Shown: positions 20,929 to 32,244 of the stretch, one piece after another
How the letters are laid out: each line of letters starts with the position of its first letter
Numbering within the stretch: position 1 is the first letter of the stretch
Source: Acanthosepion pharaonis
Taxonomy: Eukaryota > Mollusca > Cephalopoda > Sepiida > Sepiidae
Reading direction: 5' to 3'
Length of the DNA stretch: 64,000 nucleotides
NCBI GenBank assembly: GCA_903632075.3
Contig: CAHIKZ030003485.1
Coordinates: 815,001-879,000 of the forward strand
Translations under genes and position numbers: made by a program
Notes under the pieces: model-generated
Told to the model about the DNA's origin: nothing
Database searches by the model: none
What the model saw: the letters and a program-made list of their open reading frames with translations, nothing else

Positions 20929-20980
20929 CGAAAACACTGAGAAAGAAAAAAAGAAAGAAAGAAAGAAAGAAAGAAAAAGA
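20885..20980. repeat. (ATAG)n and (AAAG)n tetranucleotide repeats
   Basis: About 11 units of ATAG (20885-20928), then an A-rich gap and about 8 units of AAAG (20944-20976). Confidence 0.95.
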
Positions 20981-21169
20981 CTGAGATGGATAGATATTTT
21001 AAAGTTTGAAAATCATGATTTTAATTACTGTTTTTTTCCTAATTTCAAACACCAACCACTAAAATACTTGCGTCTACTTCACCCATAATCTATATCATTT
21101 ACTTCATCATTATATTCACCAATTTGATGAAACATTTGATGAAACATTTTACTCTATTTTGTGTCATTA

Positions 21170-21415
21170 GGACCTATTTTATTTTTATTTTATTTTATTA
21201 TATTTTTATTTTATTTTCATTTTTATTTTATTATATTTTTATTTTATTTTATTATATTTTTATTTTATTTTTATTTTATTTTATTTTATTATATTTTTAT
21301 TTTATTTTATTTTCATTTTTATTTTATTATATTTTTTATTTTATTTTATTCTCATTTTTATTTTATTATATTTTATTTTATTTTATTTTCATTTTTATTT
21401 TATTATATTTTTCTT
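21170..21415. repeat. (TTTTA)n-type minisatellite
   Basis: About 245 bp of TTTTA units with periodic TATATTTTTA and CATTTTTA variants, forming a longer pattern of about 50-60 bp. Overlapping frames (FYFI repeats) are artefacts. Confidence 0.9.
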
Positions 21416-21800
21416 CCCTTTTACGTAAATGACGTTGTCATTCCCTTCGTTCTTTTTTTGTTGGATGAATTCGTTTCTGTACAAAAGTTCTCCTAAAAGG
21501 ACAAAGCAAGATGTTCAAACATACAATCAATGATTTTAAACATTTCAGAATCGAAGGTATGTATCTTTGAATTATGTGAATGCTTTTCAAAGTGCAAAGC
21601 AGCTAAAAGTAATGACTTTCATCCACGCATACTGTATTTACGAAATGCATTAACGAAATACATTTACAAACTGAATTTAAAAAGCGAATTTGTAAAGTGA
21701 ATGGTTTTGCTTTTTAAAAAAGATGAAAACAAAGAAATTGGAATTTAATATTCAATTTCACGTTTCCAACTTTGTGATGTCATGTTGCGTTATGGCGTTG
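21416..21800. other. Unassigned region
   Basis: No feature recognised. Confidence 0.35.
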
Positions 21801-21820
21801 TCACGTGTGGTCACGTGTGT
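21801..21820. promoter_or_regulatory. Tandem CACGTG E-box pair
   Basis: Two direct 10-bp repeats TCACGTGTG(G/T), each with a palindromic CACGTG, the binding word of basic helix-loop-helix-zipper factors. About 250 bp downstream (22068) a plus-strand frame opens with CAATGGCGGCTGT (MAAVILSSSRNG). This could be the promoter and first exon of a gene, but no splice donor of good quality or downstream exon was recognised. A minus-strand frame (22135-21845) also crosses the region. Weak evidence only. Confidence 0.25.
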
Positions 21821-22939
21821 CATGTCGGAAATTCTCAACACCTTTCAGTGAATATCGAAAGGCGACGCATTGTCGGAGAGGAGTACTTCTTGTGGTTTAA
21901 ATCGAATTGTTAGTGTGAATCGAAAATGATGAGTTCTTTTTGGTTGAGGGGGTGTATCTACGGCACAGACACATCGTGTATTCGCAAAAGCACCCCCAAC
22001 CCCGAAGTAAACTAGGCTATGGATAGAACCACGGCGAGATTCAAAGGAACGTTGAAGTAAACAATCAATGGCGGCTGTAATCCTGTCATCTAGCAGGAAT
22101 GGAATAACAATGGAACGTAGAGAAAAATATAACAACTTTTGCTTATTTTCTGTGTTTCTCGGGAAAAGTCTTTATTCCAAAAAAACAAAACAGTACTTAT
22201 GGGACAAAAAGGAAAAACATAGCGTGTTTCAGATCTACGTATTTGTGTTACTAAGACATTGTCACGTTCCGTTGAATGGGTAACCATTCTTTGCTGTAAA
22301 TATCTGGATATATAAGTTATTTTCAGTGAGTGCAGGGAGAATTGGATTCATGCCCACCCTAGAATCGTTAATTCTAAATGAATATACATAGTATGAATCA
22401 AAATTCGAATTCTCTCTCCCGATTCTATTTCCTGTGTCAGAAACGCTTACTCCACCCATGAACCCTTTCAATACTAGTGTGATGTTAATTGAACTTTTCT
22501 TTTTCTTTCTTTATTTTTTTGTTGTTGTTATTTTGAAAGTGTTTCCCGCCATGATTTACTGAAGTTAATCGTGTGTGATCAATAAAAAGCGAAAAACTCA
22601 TTATTCATCCAATGAAATCTTCAGTCTGAAATGAAAAAGTTTCCAATGAAAAAGACTCGTAGGAATATTTGTTCATCAATAACTCTTTGTTTTTAAGTGT
22701 TCATCTTCAAATAGACATATCCAACCCCGAGGCAGAAGCATCAGACATTTGGCTCTTTTCAAACAAAAGCTCTATTCTACTTTGTCTCTATCGCTATCAC
22801 TCCTCACAACCTTGACATTTTCATTATTATTATTATTATTATTACCTGATAGTATCTGATTTTTTTGATTTTTTTTTTACCGATAACCCTGTTTCATTTG
22901 ACATTTTTTTGAGTTTACAGGTAAAACAAACTCCGGTGA
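21821..22939. other. Unassigned region, moderately GC-rich at its left end
   Basis: Includes frames at 21845-22135 (-), 22068-22283 (+) and 22262-22471 (-) without known domains, and a short (ATT)n at 22823-22843. Confidence 0.3.
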
Positions 22940-23065
22940 ATGTAAAAGTCTCGATTTTCATTCTTTTCAATTGTCGTGTCCCTTCAGGCAATCATAACTC
23001 TCCACAGATTCCTTTTCTTTTTTTAATACCCTATCACTTCAAGACATAGGTGATCATGGCTCTCC
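22940..23065 (-). mobile_element. Two successive 3' tips of RTE/BovB-like LINEs
   Basis: On the minus strand GTTGTGGAGAGCCATGATCA (LWRAMI) and, about 65 bp further, ATCTGTGGAGAGTTATGATTG (NLWRVMIA) both match the final LWRAMIAxxLK block of RTE-type ORF2. The same block is seen at 30.7 kb on the minus strand and at 48.35 kb on the plus strand. Only the last 15-20 codons are present in each. Confidence 0.5.
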
Positions 23066-23761
23066 ACAACATACTTTGTTTTTCAATTCCATATTCCTTT
23101 AGGATGATTCAATAATTAATTAATAAACCTAAAGTTTTTCATGGTTTCTACTCACAGTTGAGTCAGAGATTTAAACTGCTCATTTGATATGACAGCTTGA
23201 CAGACTACATTCAAAAACAAGAATTTAAACGTTAAAGTGGATCTGTCAAGTGTTAACAATATCTGTCATTTGGTCAAAACAAAGAAGCTCCTGTCAAAAT
23301 GCTTAGAAATGTTAAAACCTTCTCTGTATGAATTAATGATATATCTCAAATTTAAAATATTGGTGATATCTCACTTTGCAGGATCTTTAAATGAGAATGA
23401 TGAAGATCAGACTGTTGCTTTGGATATGGAATATCCGAATTTGTCAATTCCCAACACCATTGTACCTCAGTTAATATACCCTCCCCTATTTCCAAAGTTG
23501 ATATCACCAAACCTTTCTTGATCTGATATTCATTCAAAATATCCACCACGCCAATCATCGATTTCGTCGAAATGAATATTTTTATTTTTTGTAATTTTCT
23601 TTTTATTTAACTTCTTTCTTATCTGTGTATTTATTTATTTATTTATTTTTGCTGTTTTTATCACTTATCTATGCCATCCTATTCCAGAATGTATTTTATA
23701 ATATATTTTCTTCCCTGCCGTCATTGTTTTAAATTTTAATTTTAATTAATACTTGCCTAAG

Positions 23762-23762
<1 letters not shown>
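23066..23762. other. Unassigned region
   Basis: Frames at 23237-23521 (+) and 23352-23558 (-) overlap and have no recognised domain. (TTTA)n at 23627-23648. Confidence 0.35.

Positions 23763-23832
<70 letters not shown>
23763..23832. repeat. (TA)n microsatellite
   Basis: About 35 TA units. Confidence 0.97.
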
Positions 23833-23835
<3 letters not shown>

Positions 23836-23840
23836 ATTTT

Positions 23841-23951
23841 ATATTATAAAGAGGTAATCACACAAAGAATTAATTAGTAATATTAATGTAATTAATTGCG
23901 AAATCTCTTGGTTCCTAATTAATTCTTTGTATGATTACCTCTTTATAATAT
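23841..23951. repeat. Inverted repeat (hairpin 5), 37-bp arms with one mismatch
   Basis: Left arm 23841-23877 and right arm 23915-23951 differ at one position; the loop is 37 nt. It sits between a (TA)n tract (8 bp to the left) and a (TG)n run that begins at its right edge. Confidence 0.95.
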
Positions 23952-23987
23952 GTGTGTGTGTGTGTAATATTAGTGGTCAATGAACAC

Positions 23988-23989
<2 letters not shown>

Positions 23990-24060
<71 letters not shown>
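23990..24060. repeat. (TA)n microsatellite
   Basis: About 35 TA units. Confidence 0.97.
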
Positions 24061-24063
<3 letters not shown>

Positions 24064-25177
24064 TTTAAAAACAAAAAAAAATAAAACCTAAAGCGTAGCT
24101 GTTAAAATTAATTGTGTCTTTATCGTTTTGCTTTCTAACAAGACCAAATTTATGAAAATATATAGTGATAAAATACTAGCTGGTGACATTTAATAAGACT
24201 CGACAGATCATATATGTTTAAAGATTGAACAAGTGTCTTCAGTCTGTAAGACGGTGTTCAACCAAATAATAATTGCCTATTTGCAGGAAAGTAAACGAGA
24301 ACACTCATAAGAAACTATTTCCATACAGTAAAATGGCAATAAATCGAGCCGGATCAGCCCTTTGAATGAATCAGTTGGACTAGTGAGAAATTATATTACA
24401 TGTAATTCGGGTTTACATGCCGCGCTCTCATTTTCTTGAGAACATCTAAACAGTGAGCCAATGGGATCTGAAGAAGGAAATAACTGATTCAAAAGTCACA
24501 TGACAAGGCACTTGGGCAACGACATTATTGTAATTGGTTGGCTGAAGAGATTTCTAAGCATAATTAGGCCGACGTAGGAAGACATCTTTAATTTCAGTGA
24601 AATGACCATGGATAGACAAAAATGACGCAAGTCCTAATAAAAAAAAACTCATTTCGAAGGAATGTAAAGGATTTTGTTGATTGCAAAAATAATTTCATTG
24701 GCTGAAAACAAAAAAGGAAAGTAAAATCTAAAAAATAATTTCTATTTTATTAATAAATGATAATAATTATCATCTCAGTTATTAAGCGGTTATAAGAATA
24801 TGTTTATAAATCAGTCAAGAAATATTTTAATAGTGTTATATTATCTTTAAATTCCCTGTTTAATGATTAATAGTTACGAAAGTATATACAGATCCGTCTG
24901 GTGTTGTATAACGTATATCTACGTATGTAAAAAGTTTTTATACTACGATATATGTGTGTGTGTATGAGTGTGTGTATGTGTGTGCGATATTACTTACGCT
25001 CTGATCATAGGCAGGGGTACTATGTAGGTATTCATCTTCACCCCCGCTCGAACAAATTATGGTACAAGTCTGGGTTTAAAATGAATCCAACACATAAATG
25101 AGACTGAGGACAAAAAGTTACTTAGATATTTCACTAGCCCTCCCCTCCCCCCGCCTATCATCTGCGTGTAGATAAAA

Positions 25178-25187
<10 letters not shown>
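24061..25187. other. Unassigned AT-rich region
   Basis: A short (TG)n run lies at 24954-24982. No coding or RNA signature recognised. Confidence 0.35.

Positions 25188-25220
<33 letters not shown>
25188..25220. repeat. (TA)n microsatellite
   Basis: About 16 TA units after a short CT run. Confidence 0.95.
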
Positions 25221-25223
<3 letters not shown>

Positions 25224-25680
25224 TAGTATAAAATACTTTTACATAAGTTGGAATACATTATACAACACTGGAGAGATCAGTAAATGCTTTCATCACCTTT
25301 AATCATTAAGCAGGCAATTTAAAGATGATCTTTTCAACTGTAGTACTTACATTTTCGTTTGCTACTGCAGAAGATGGAAAGTTGTTGAGTGAAAAGTATG
25401 AAGAGTATGAAAGTAAATTTGCCCAAATATCGGAATAAGAAATACTTTCGACCATCGTTGATCATATTGTCAACGAAGAAAGTTAGGAAATTAGAATATA
25501 GTCGATAGACATTTTGTTGCTAAGTTTCAATTTTTTTCAGTTTTTGAAATGAGGCAGTTCACGAAATGTATATATAATTCAAAATCGTGGAACGGTCAGC
25601 TTACATTTAAAACCTGACGATTGTGTCGTGCATGAAACTAGAGTCGTACTAGCGGTGAAGGATATTATGTTTATTTATTA
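25221..25680. other. Unassigned region
   Basis: Nothing recognised. Confidence 0.35.
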
Positions 25681-25691
25681 ATATATGTATG

Positions 25692-25759
<68 letters not shown>

Positions 25760-25820
25760 GTCCCTTTATAAACACACACGCACGCACACGCAGACACACA
25801 CATATATACATATATATAAC
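25681..25820. repeat. (TA)n with adjacent (CA)n-like sequence
   Basis: Long TA run to 25754, then after 18 bp an ACACACGCACGCACACG stretch and short TA runs. Confidence 0.9.
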
Positions 25821-28800
25821 GGCAACTAGAAAGTTGACCAAATATCGTATATAAACAAGGTTGCATTATAACTATAAATATATATATAATACCACGTTCT
25901 TTTATCATAATTGTTAAAATGTCTTTTTCACTGAGTAAAATACAATTCGAAATTATAATAACAAAACTAACAATTTGATAACTCAAACAAAAATACATAT
26001 CTTTCTTTTAGAATGGAAGAATCGAAAGCATTTCACTATTTATTTCGCTAGCTTTATTCTGTCTTAAAGGTAACAGGTGGAAATGTTGTTTAGAAAGCCA
26101 ATCATTCAATAAGTACCTGGCTGCTTTGATAAGCAGCATTCGAAATCTTGATATTTTTATCATGATTCAAAGACTTCTGACGGCGATTGAGATGTAGGCA
26201 ACTATCTCAGCCACGACGCACATCAAAATATAATCATTTAATAAGATTAGTGAACGGCTCGAAATCACTACACTAGCGAACAAGAAAATCTTGCCTCGAA
26301 TCGTGCTACAGTCGTAATTCAAAATATTTCGCACTATTAGAAAAAAAAAAGAAAAAATATCTCAACAAAAAAACAAATTTCTCCAATAGGCTCCATCGAA
26401 TTAACGTGCCTATTTATTGACCTTTACACTTAGTAACAATCACAAAAATCTCATGTTCCTTGTAAAAAATTATAAGTGCTTAAAAGATGATGAGAAAAAT
26501 AAAATATCTTTAAATAGAAAACCTAGAATCCTTTTTAAAACGATTTTTTAAAACTCATTTGTTGATGTTGCAATTAAAACACAATCTTTGACAAATTAGA
26601 TCCACCTAAAACAAACCATAATTTTGACTGCTGAAGAAACCTTTCCAAAACTCTAATGATTAAAAGTGATTTTTGTGAATAAAATTCTATTTGCATAAAT
26701 CTTTATTAACTGGTCAAACATCTCTGTAAATATTATATCTAGTTGACATTTGAAATTGGAATAATCATTTTTTTTTTTTTTGCCATCATCACACGATTCA
26801 CAAACTATATGTATTAAGACTTTGAAGTTCGTATCACTGCTGACAGAAACTAAATCGACAGACTCTCAATTTGGGATGGGCGTACTTATCGACACATTAA
26901 CAAGTATCACCTGTGGATATCTCCCTGGAAACTAATTAGATCGACACACCACATTTCATTTCTAAGATATTTTCCTTTCATTGTTAATTGCCTCAAAGAT
27001 ATTTACAGTGCGACAATAACCAATCGTTTTATATTTGCATTGCTGGTTTACAATTTCGAAACATCTTTGCATCTTTCAATACTTGATCGCAATTATCTTA
27101 CACTTAGTGATTGTTGTCCTAAACTAAAGTTCCCGCACTTTCTTACATGATATTCCATTATTAATTTATAACCGGACATGTCAAATCGCTTTCATAATGT
27201 TGTAATGTAGTGAAAATGTTAGAATAAGTTATAATTCTGACTTAAATTCAGTTGAATATCTTTACCGAATATTCCAAACAGTTCAAATTTAAAGAAAGGG
27301 TTATAGTATGAGGAACGATTCGAAACCTCATCGCCTTTTGGGAGGATAACACTCAGTGGAAGCTTCGATATGTCGATAAACATCTCCAGTCGTAAAATGT
27401 GTTCGATGTCTCCAAATATGACAACCATGACTACAATCACAGACTCTTCATCCTTTTTTATTTTTTTTTTTACTTTTTCTTTCTTTTGTATTAAAAGAGG
27501 ATTCTGAATGATTTCGGAATTGCCTAATCGGCTTTCTAAGTCGAAAGTCTTTTTTGTTTAATCGGTATATATGTTCCCTGAAAAAAAGTTCCTAAAATAA
27601 AAAAAGACATCGTTGTCAGATAGGTGGGTGGAGTGGGAGGAAGGGAACTGAAGAATCAATCCACATTGTTTTAAAGATAGTGTCACACGATTTCTGAAAA
27701 GTACTTCGAAATGTTACAAATCAATATTCATTGATGATAAAATTAATTTAAATAGCGCACTTCCGATAGATGACTAGTGAATTTTATTTACAAAATGATC
27801 ATTAAAATTTTAACTAGAAAACTTTCTCCATCTACAATCAATTTCAATTTGTATATATTTTAACCTTTTTTCTTTTATTTTAAAGAAAATCACTTCCAAG
27901 CATTTGTCAATGAGACTAACAGCTAAGCGTTAGAAATCAAAGATCAATCGTGGCAAGCAATTTATTCATCAGAAATTTCCGAGCAATGTCTTACTTGCTT
28001 CCCAAGATTTATTTGAAGTGGACATTTAGAAACATCCACCATTATATTCGAATAACAGCGAAGGGTCATGTAAATAGCCTGCAACATGTAACACAATATG
28101 ACGAGCATTTCTACCTTGTGTAATGGTTAACAATCTTGTCACGCTAGATCAATTATGACTGAGTAGGGAGTTGTTCATTACGTGCTCCATACTTTTGACC
28201 TTGTTCCACATTTAAGCTACGCTTAGTAAATCACAATATGACTTCGACTAGCTTTGATCTTTGGGATTATTGTGCAAATTCCTACCGGTGGGACTTGGGA
28301 CTGTGTTCGAATCCATGTAATCAGCTAAAAGTGATTTTGAATGCTGATTTTCAAGTCAGAAAGACGGAAGATTAACAAAACCTAATCTTACCCTTTTGGA
28401 TGACTTTTTACCTGACTCAAATTTTATAACTATCAAAATCGCTTCTAGATTCTTTCACAGACTCATAATAATTTCACATCTCGAGCCATAAAAGCAAACA
28501 TACAAATTTTGGGATGAAATTCTGTCCGTTTCAGTTGATGGACTCAACAGCACACTTGGTTCCATAGTCGTGAGAAGCAAACATCTCAGTCAGGCTGCTA
28601 TCGCTTACAGTCAACCATAACAACACGTTCTGGTTATGATGATGGACTAATATCTGATATACTGCTAAACAAACATATAAACAAAATTACTCACTCAAAC
28701 CAAACACTAAACTCAATCCTAGTAAAATAAACATTCGATTTACGTTTAATATAATTATTTGTTTGGCGGTAACTAGTAAACATTACCAACATTTTCAATT

Positions 28801-29300
28801 CCAAAGTCTTAAAAAAAGTTGATCGACCATTAATTAAGACTGCATCGCTCAAGTTTTTAAATATGTCTACCTACGCGTCTGTCTAATAGGCGTGGCGCGT
28901 TTATTTTAGAGCTGTTCATTTTCGATTTGTTGTGGAGTAAAAAGGGAAACAAAAAGCTTTAGAAGCAACAGCTAAAGTAAATTTTGTGATATTTCTGATT
29001 GATAGAAAATACGAATTTCACAAGCATAAACAAGAGGAATTATCTGAAGTGTGTGACTGAAATGAAGCATTCTTTTAAGTAGGGTATGTTAGAGCATTAT
29101 GGCGTTCTTTCAGCAGAGATTCACTGCATTGCAAATAATGGCTTTGATCCTACAAAAACCATTCAGCTAAGTAATCACTGATCTAGGTGTCCAGTGAATT
29201 AAGACTTCTTTTCTACATGAATTTTTCAAATAGACCTCGACTCAAAAGGATTCGTGCGTCACATTACTAAAAACATTTGCATGCGCTTGAAAGCTTCCGA
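25821..29300. other. Long unassigned AT-rich region
   Basis: About 3.5 kb with no recognised protein. GTGTTCGAATCCATG at 28308-28322 is an isolated B-box-like word, and TGTGTAATGGTTAAC at 28123-28137 is A-box-like; they are about 180 bp apart and are not called a SINE. The 73-codon frame at 27219-27440 (-) is unrecognised. Confidence 0.35.
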
Positions 29301-29314
29301 GTGTAGACGAATCA

Positions 29315-29370
29315 AGGCGAGGGAGAGAGAGAGAGAGATAAAGTGACAGAGAGTAAAAGAAAGAGAGAGA
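29315..29370. repeat. (GA)n-rich tract
   Basis: GAGAGA runs with interruptions. Confidence 0.85.
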
Positions 29371-29506
29371 CTTGACTCTGAAAACAAGTCTCGCATTGAT
29401 TTTCTGTATGGAACATCATTTAACGCGGGAATTATCCCAACGGTGATATTTGGTGTAGATGAGTGAGAGGGAAGCAGGATTCTTCCGATACAATGAAAGA
29501 GTAAGG

Positions 29507-29556
29507 AAGAAGAAGAAGAAGAAGAAGAAGAACAACAACAACAACAACAACAACAA
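29507..29556. repeat. (AAG)n(AAC)n microsatellite
   Basis: About 8 AAG units then 8 AAC units. The Cys/Ser-run frame on the minus strand is an artefact. Confidence 0.95.
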
Positions 29557-29966
29557 TGCATGAAGATGTCAAAGAGAATAGGAAAATGTCAAGAAGCAAA
29601 GAAAGAATCTAAAGACAATTTTGAAAATCGAAGAAGTGAGAATAAACCAAGAATTTGACAATGTTGGAGTTAATGAAAATTCTCAAAACTATCGGGACAT
29701 TCATAGAAACGGCGAAAAGAATGAATTGGGGTAAAAAGGAAACTGGAAAAACAAATTCGGAAAATATGGCGAATTAAGAGCCACAGAAAATTGGAAAAAA
29801 GATCGAATTTGAAGATTTAAAAAAAAGGAAATAATGATGACTAATGTAACAAAGATGTGTCAAATAGAACATTCGGCAAATAAAGTGGGAAGAACAATGA
29901 ATGAAGAAATCTTAGACAAAACAAAGAGTTCAGAAATATACAGAATTCGGTAAATAACCAAACATT

Positions 29967-30052
29967 GGAGGAGGAGGAGGAGGAGGAGGAGGAGGAGGAG
30001 GAGGAGAAGAAGAAGAAGAAGAAGAAGAAGAAGAAGAAGAAGAAGAAGAAGG
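29967..30052. repeat. (GAG)n(AAG)n microsatellite
   Basis: About 12 GAG units then about 16 AAG units. The polyleucine frame on the other strand is an artefact. Confidence 0.97.
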
Positions 30053-30645
30053 ATGAGGTGAGAGGAGGAGGAGACGGGGTATGAGGAACATAAAAAAATC
30101 AAAAGATGACTACTGAAATGTTTTTTGTGTCATCATTAGAACAAAATAGAACAGGTGAAGAAGTAATCGCCTTCCTTCGGTCAATCAAGCGAAATAATTA
30201 GCCATTTTCATTTCTGGTCGAGTCCACGTTTTTAAATGCTATTATCTTAATTAAGAAATAAAATACGAAATGCTGTCTTCTTCATGAATAAAATTAGCCA
30301 TTTTCATTTTTGTGGATTTTTTTTTTTACATAATGGCGCCGTGTAATATGTCGAAAAAGCATAAATAGAAGTGTTGATAAAATCGTGGTCATAGGAAGAA
30401 AATCGATTATGAAATATAGAATCGATGTTCAGTTATATTAGAAATAAATCTTTTTTGCCGAAATCCGATACTGAAACGATGGCTATATTTATTTTAATAT
30501 TTACAATTCATTCTACATAAAAGAGGTTTAATATCGAATTAGAATATAAATTTGTGTATTCATGCATTTAAATGTCTTGATAGCCAACTAGATAGCTAGA
30601 TAGCTAAATAGCTAGCTAGATAGATAGATATCGGCATAAAGAATT
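30053..30645. other. Unassigned region ending in (TAGA)/(TAGC) repeats
   Basis: Degenerate tetranucleotide repeats TAGC/TAGA occupy about 30580-30630. Otherwise nothing recognised. Confidence 0.4.
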
Positions 30646-30659
30646 GTGGCAAAAACATT

Positions 30660-31200
30660 CATTTCGCAAGAAAGGTTGAGGTCATATTTGGTGGATATTC
30701 GTCTTCTATATGCCATTTCCTTTCAGGATGTAGGCTATCATGGCTCTCCACAACCTCCTTTTGTAGCCCTCAGTAAATTGATTCTTTTTGCTATCTCCCC
30801 AATCCCTGTCAACCATTTTCACAGGCTCGTTTGGTAGAATATGCGCTGTTTTCCTCTGTCCCTCTTGCTTTCGGTAGTTTCTGGGAGTGTCAAATTTTCC
30901 AATCCGTCTTTCCTCGTTATTTTTCCAAGAAATTTCAACTGTCTCTTTCTGATTCTAAGTGTAAGTGTCCTTTTGTGTTTACATTTTCTCGAAAATATTG
31001 TCGTGGTTCACATGTTTAGTCGATGGTATTCACAGCGATTGTTAAGTAATCACTACTATATAAGAGGGCTGATATCACATAACAGTTCAGTTCTCTTTTC
31101 TTTGTTTCTAACGAAATTTTCCTATTTCTTAATACTTGGCTTAGTTTCGGGAAGGTTACCTTCACAATCCCGGGTTTGGTGTAGAATTTAATGTTTACTA
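30660..31200 (-). mobile_element. RTE/BovB-like LINE, ORF2 C-terminal fragment (decayed)
   Basis: Read on the minus strand in mixed frames: KISLETKKRELNCYVISALL (about 31125-31065), then NHDNIFEK (31010-30985). KRTLTLRIRKRQLKFLGKI and TRKDGLENLTLPE follow (30975-30885). Then come KRDRGKQRIF (30865-30835), GEIAKRINLLRATKGG (30800-30755) and LWRAMIAYILKG (30752-30717). This is the complete post-RT order of the family, ending at the natural LK-G tail. Frameshifts and lost RT domain make it inactive. It is the best preserved of the five fragments of this type in the window. Confidence 0.85.
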
Positions 31201-31818
31201 AACACCGCCAAAATAATTATTTTACGCTTTTTCTGTCTCGGGTTCTATTTGAATATTATCTCAGATATATCATAAATCTCGGCTTTATTCGAACCTTTCA
31301 ACCACAGTTGAATGATAGTTTGACGTGAAGTAATTTTGGATGCTTCTGGAAGTCAAGATTGGCTAAGATCTTTAGACTAGAATCAGTTTATATTATAAAT
31401 CTAGGTTCTTGAAACCAAAGATGGCTTCTTACAACGTCAATAACTATTAGATTTTTCCCGAGATCAAAGTAATATTTATTTTTGCAGATTATTTTATCTA
31501 TTTTTAATTTTGTTATTATTACTCCATCATATTGATGTGCATGAAAGACGTAATCTCGTGGTCTAAGGTACGAATCTCCTTCGAAGTTACATTTTTATGA
31601 TCATTTGCGCTTTGATCTCGCGATCAAAGAATCTTTCCAACGAGACCGATTCTACTTAAGGAACACGGTCTCTTTCTAAATAATCACTGACAGGTTCGAA
31701 TGTCTGGCCAACACATCTATAGATCATTTGTTTTCTGACTAAGCAAATGTTATTGCTTCTATAAATATATTGTGGCTTATTAAGCAAAAATGAATTAAAA
31801 TAATTAATTCTATCTTTG
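31201..31818. other. Unassigned region
   Basis: Contains a small hairpin CTTTGATC-TCGC-GATCAAAG at about 31609-31628 and isolated tRNA-like words that do not form a box pair. Confidence 0.35.
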
Positions 31819-32244
31819 TTAACTTTTTACTTTTCCAAATAAAAAAAAAACTTCTGCTGGTGCTTTTTGTATACTTCCACGGAATTGATTTTGCGTTTGA
31901 GAGAATTCAAAAAAGGCCGGGGAATAAATGGTAGTAGAATTAAAACCTTTCAGCCCAGCCCTAATTATTTCGTTGTGTTCTTCGGGGTGATGCATTTTTT
32001 TTTTTTTTTTTTTTTTGGTTGCTGCCTCCAGTGAATCGAATTGGAAACAATAATTATTCGAGTCAGTTGTTGATTCTCCTGAACTGCAGAAACACCTGAC
32101 AATGCTATCATCTACAGCGCATGACGCTTTATTTGGGCGAAGGATGACCTTTGTTATCGTTAATAGTGGCGTCTCATTCTGTGAGCTGCACGATCTTTTG
32201 CATTTCACATCGTTTTTAAGTGTAAAGTATCCAATTTTAATCAT
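31819..32244 (-). CDS. Hypothetical 141-codon ORF, probably spurious
   Basis: An uninterrupted minus-strand frame from MIKIGYFTLK to FLFGKVKS-stop. It contains a run of eight lysines encoded by a long A tract, has no signal peptide, no membrane segment and no motif I recognise. Surrounding DNA is non-coding in appearance. It is one of the longest frames not explained by a mobile element, but a frame of this length is expected by chance in 64 kb. It is listed so that a search can settle it. Confidence 0.12.
   Translation of the reverse strand: MIKIGYFTLKNDVKCKRSCSSQNETPLLTITKVILRPNKASCAVDDSIVRCFCSSGESTTDSNNYCFQFDSLEAATKKKKKKKMHHPEEHNEIIRAGLKGFNSTTIYSPAFFEFSQTQNQFRGSIQKAPAEVFFLFGKVKS

Noticed and set aside
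26250..26340. tRNA-like sequence (AAGATTAGTGAACGG and GCCTCGAATCGTGC)
   Set aside because: Box matches are weak, no cloverleaf could be drawn and no second copy was recognised.
28120..28325. tRNA-derived SINE
   Set aside because: A-box-like and B-box-like words are present but about 180 bp apart and share no core with the two SINEs at 15 kb.
29860..30102. Polyleucine open frame
   Set aside because: Produced entirely by (GAG)n(AAG)n trinucleotide repeats on the other strand.
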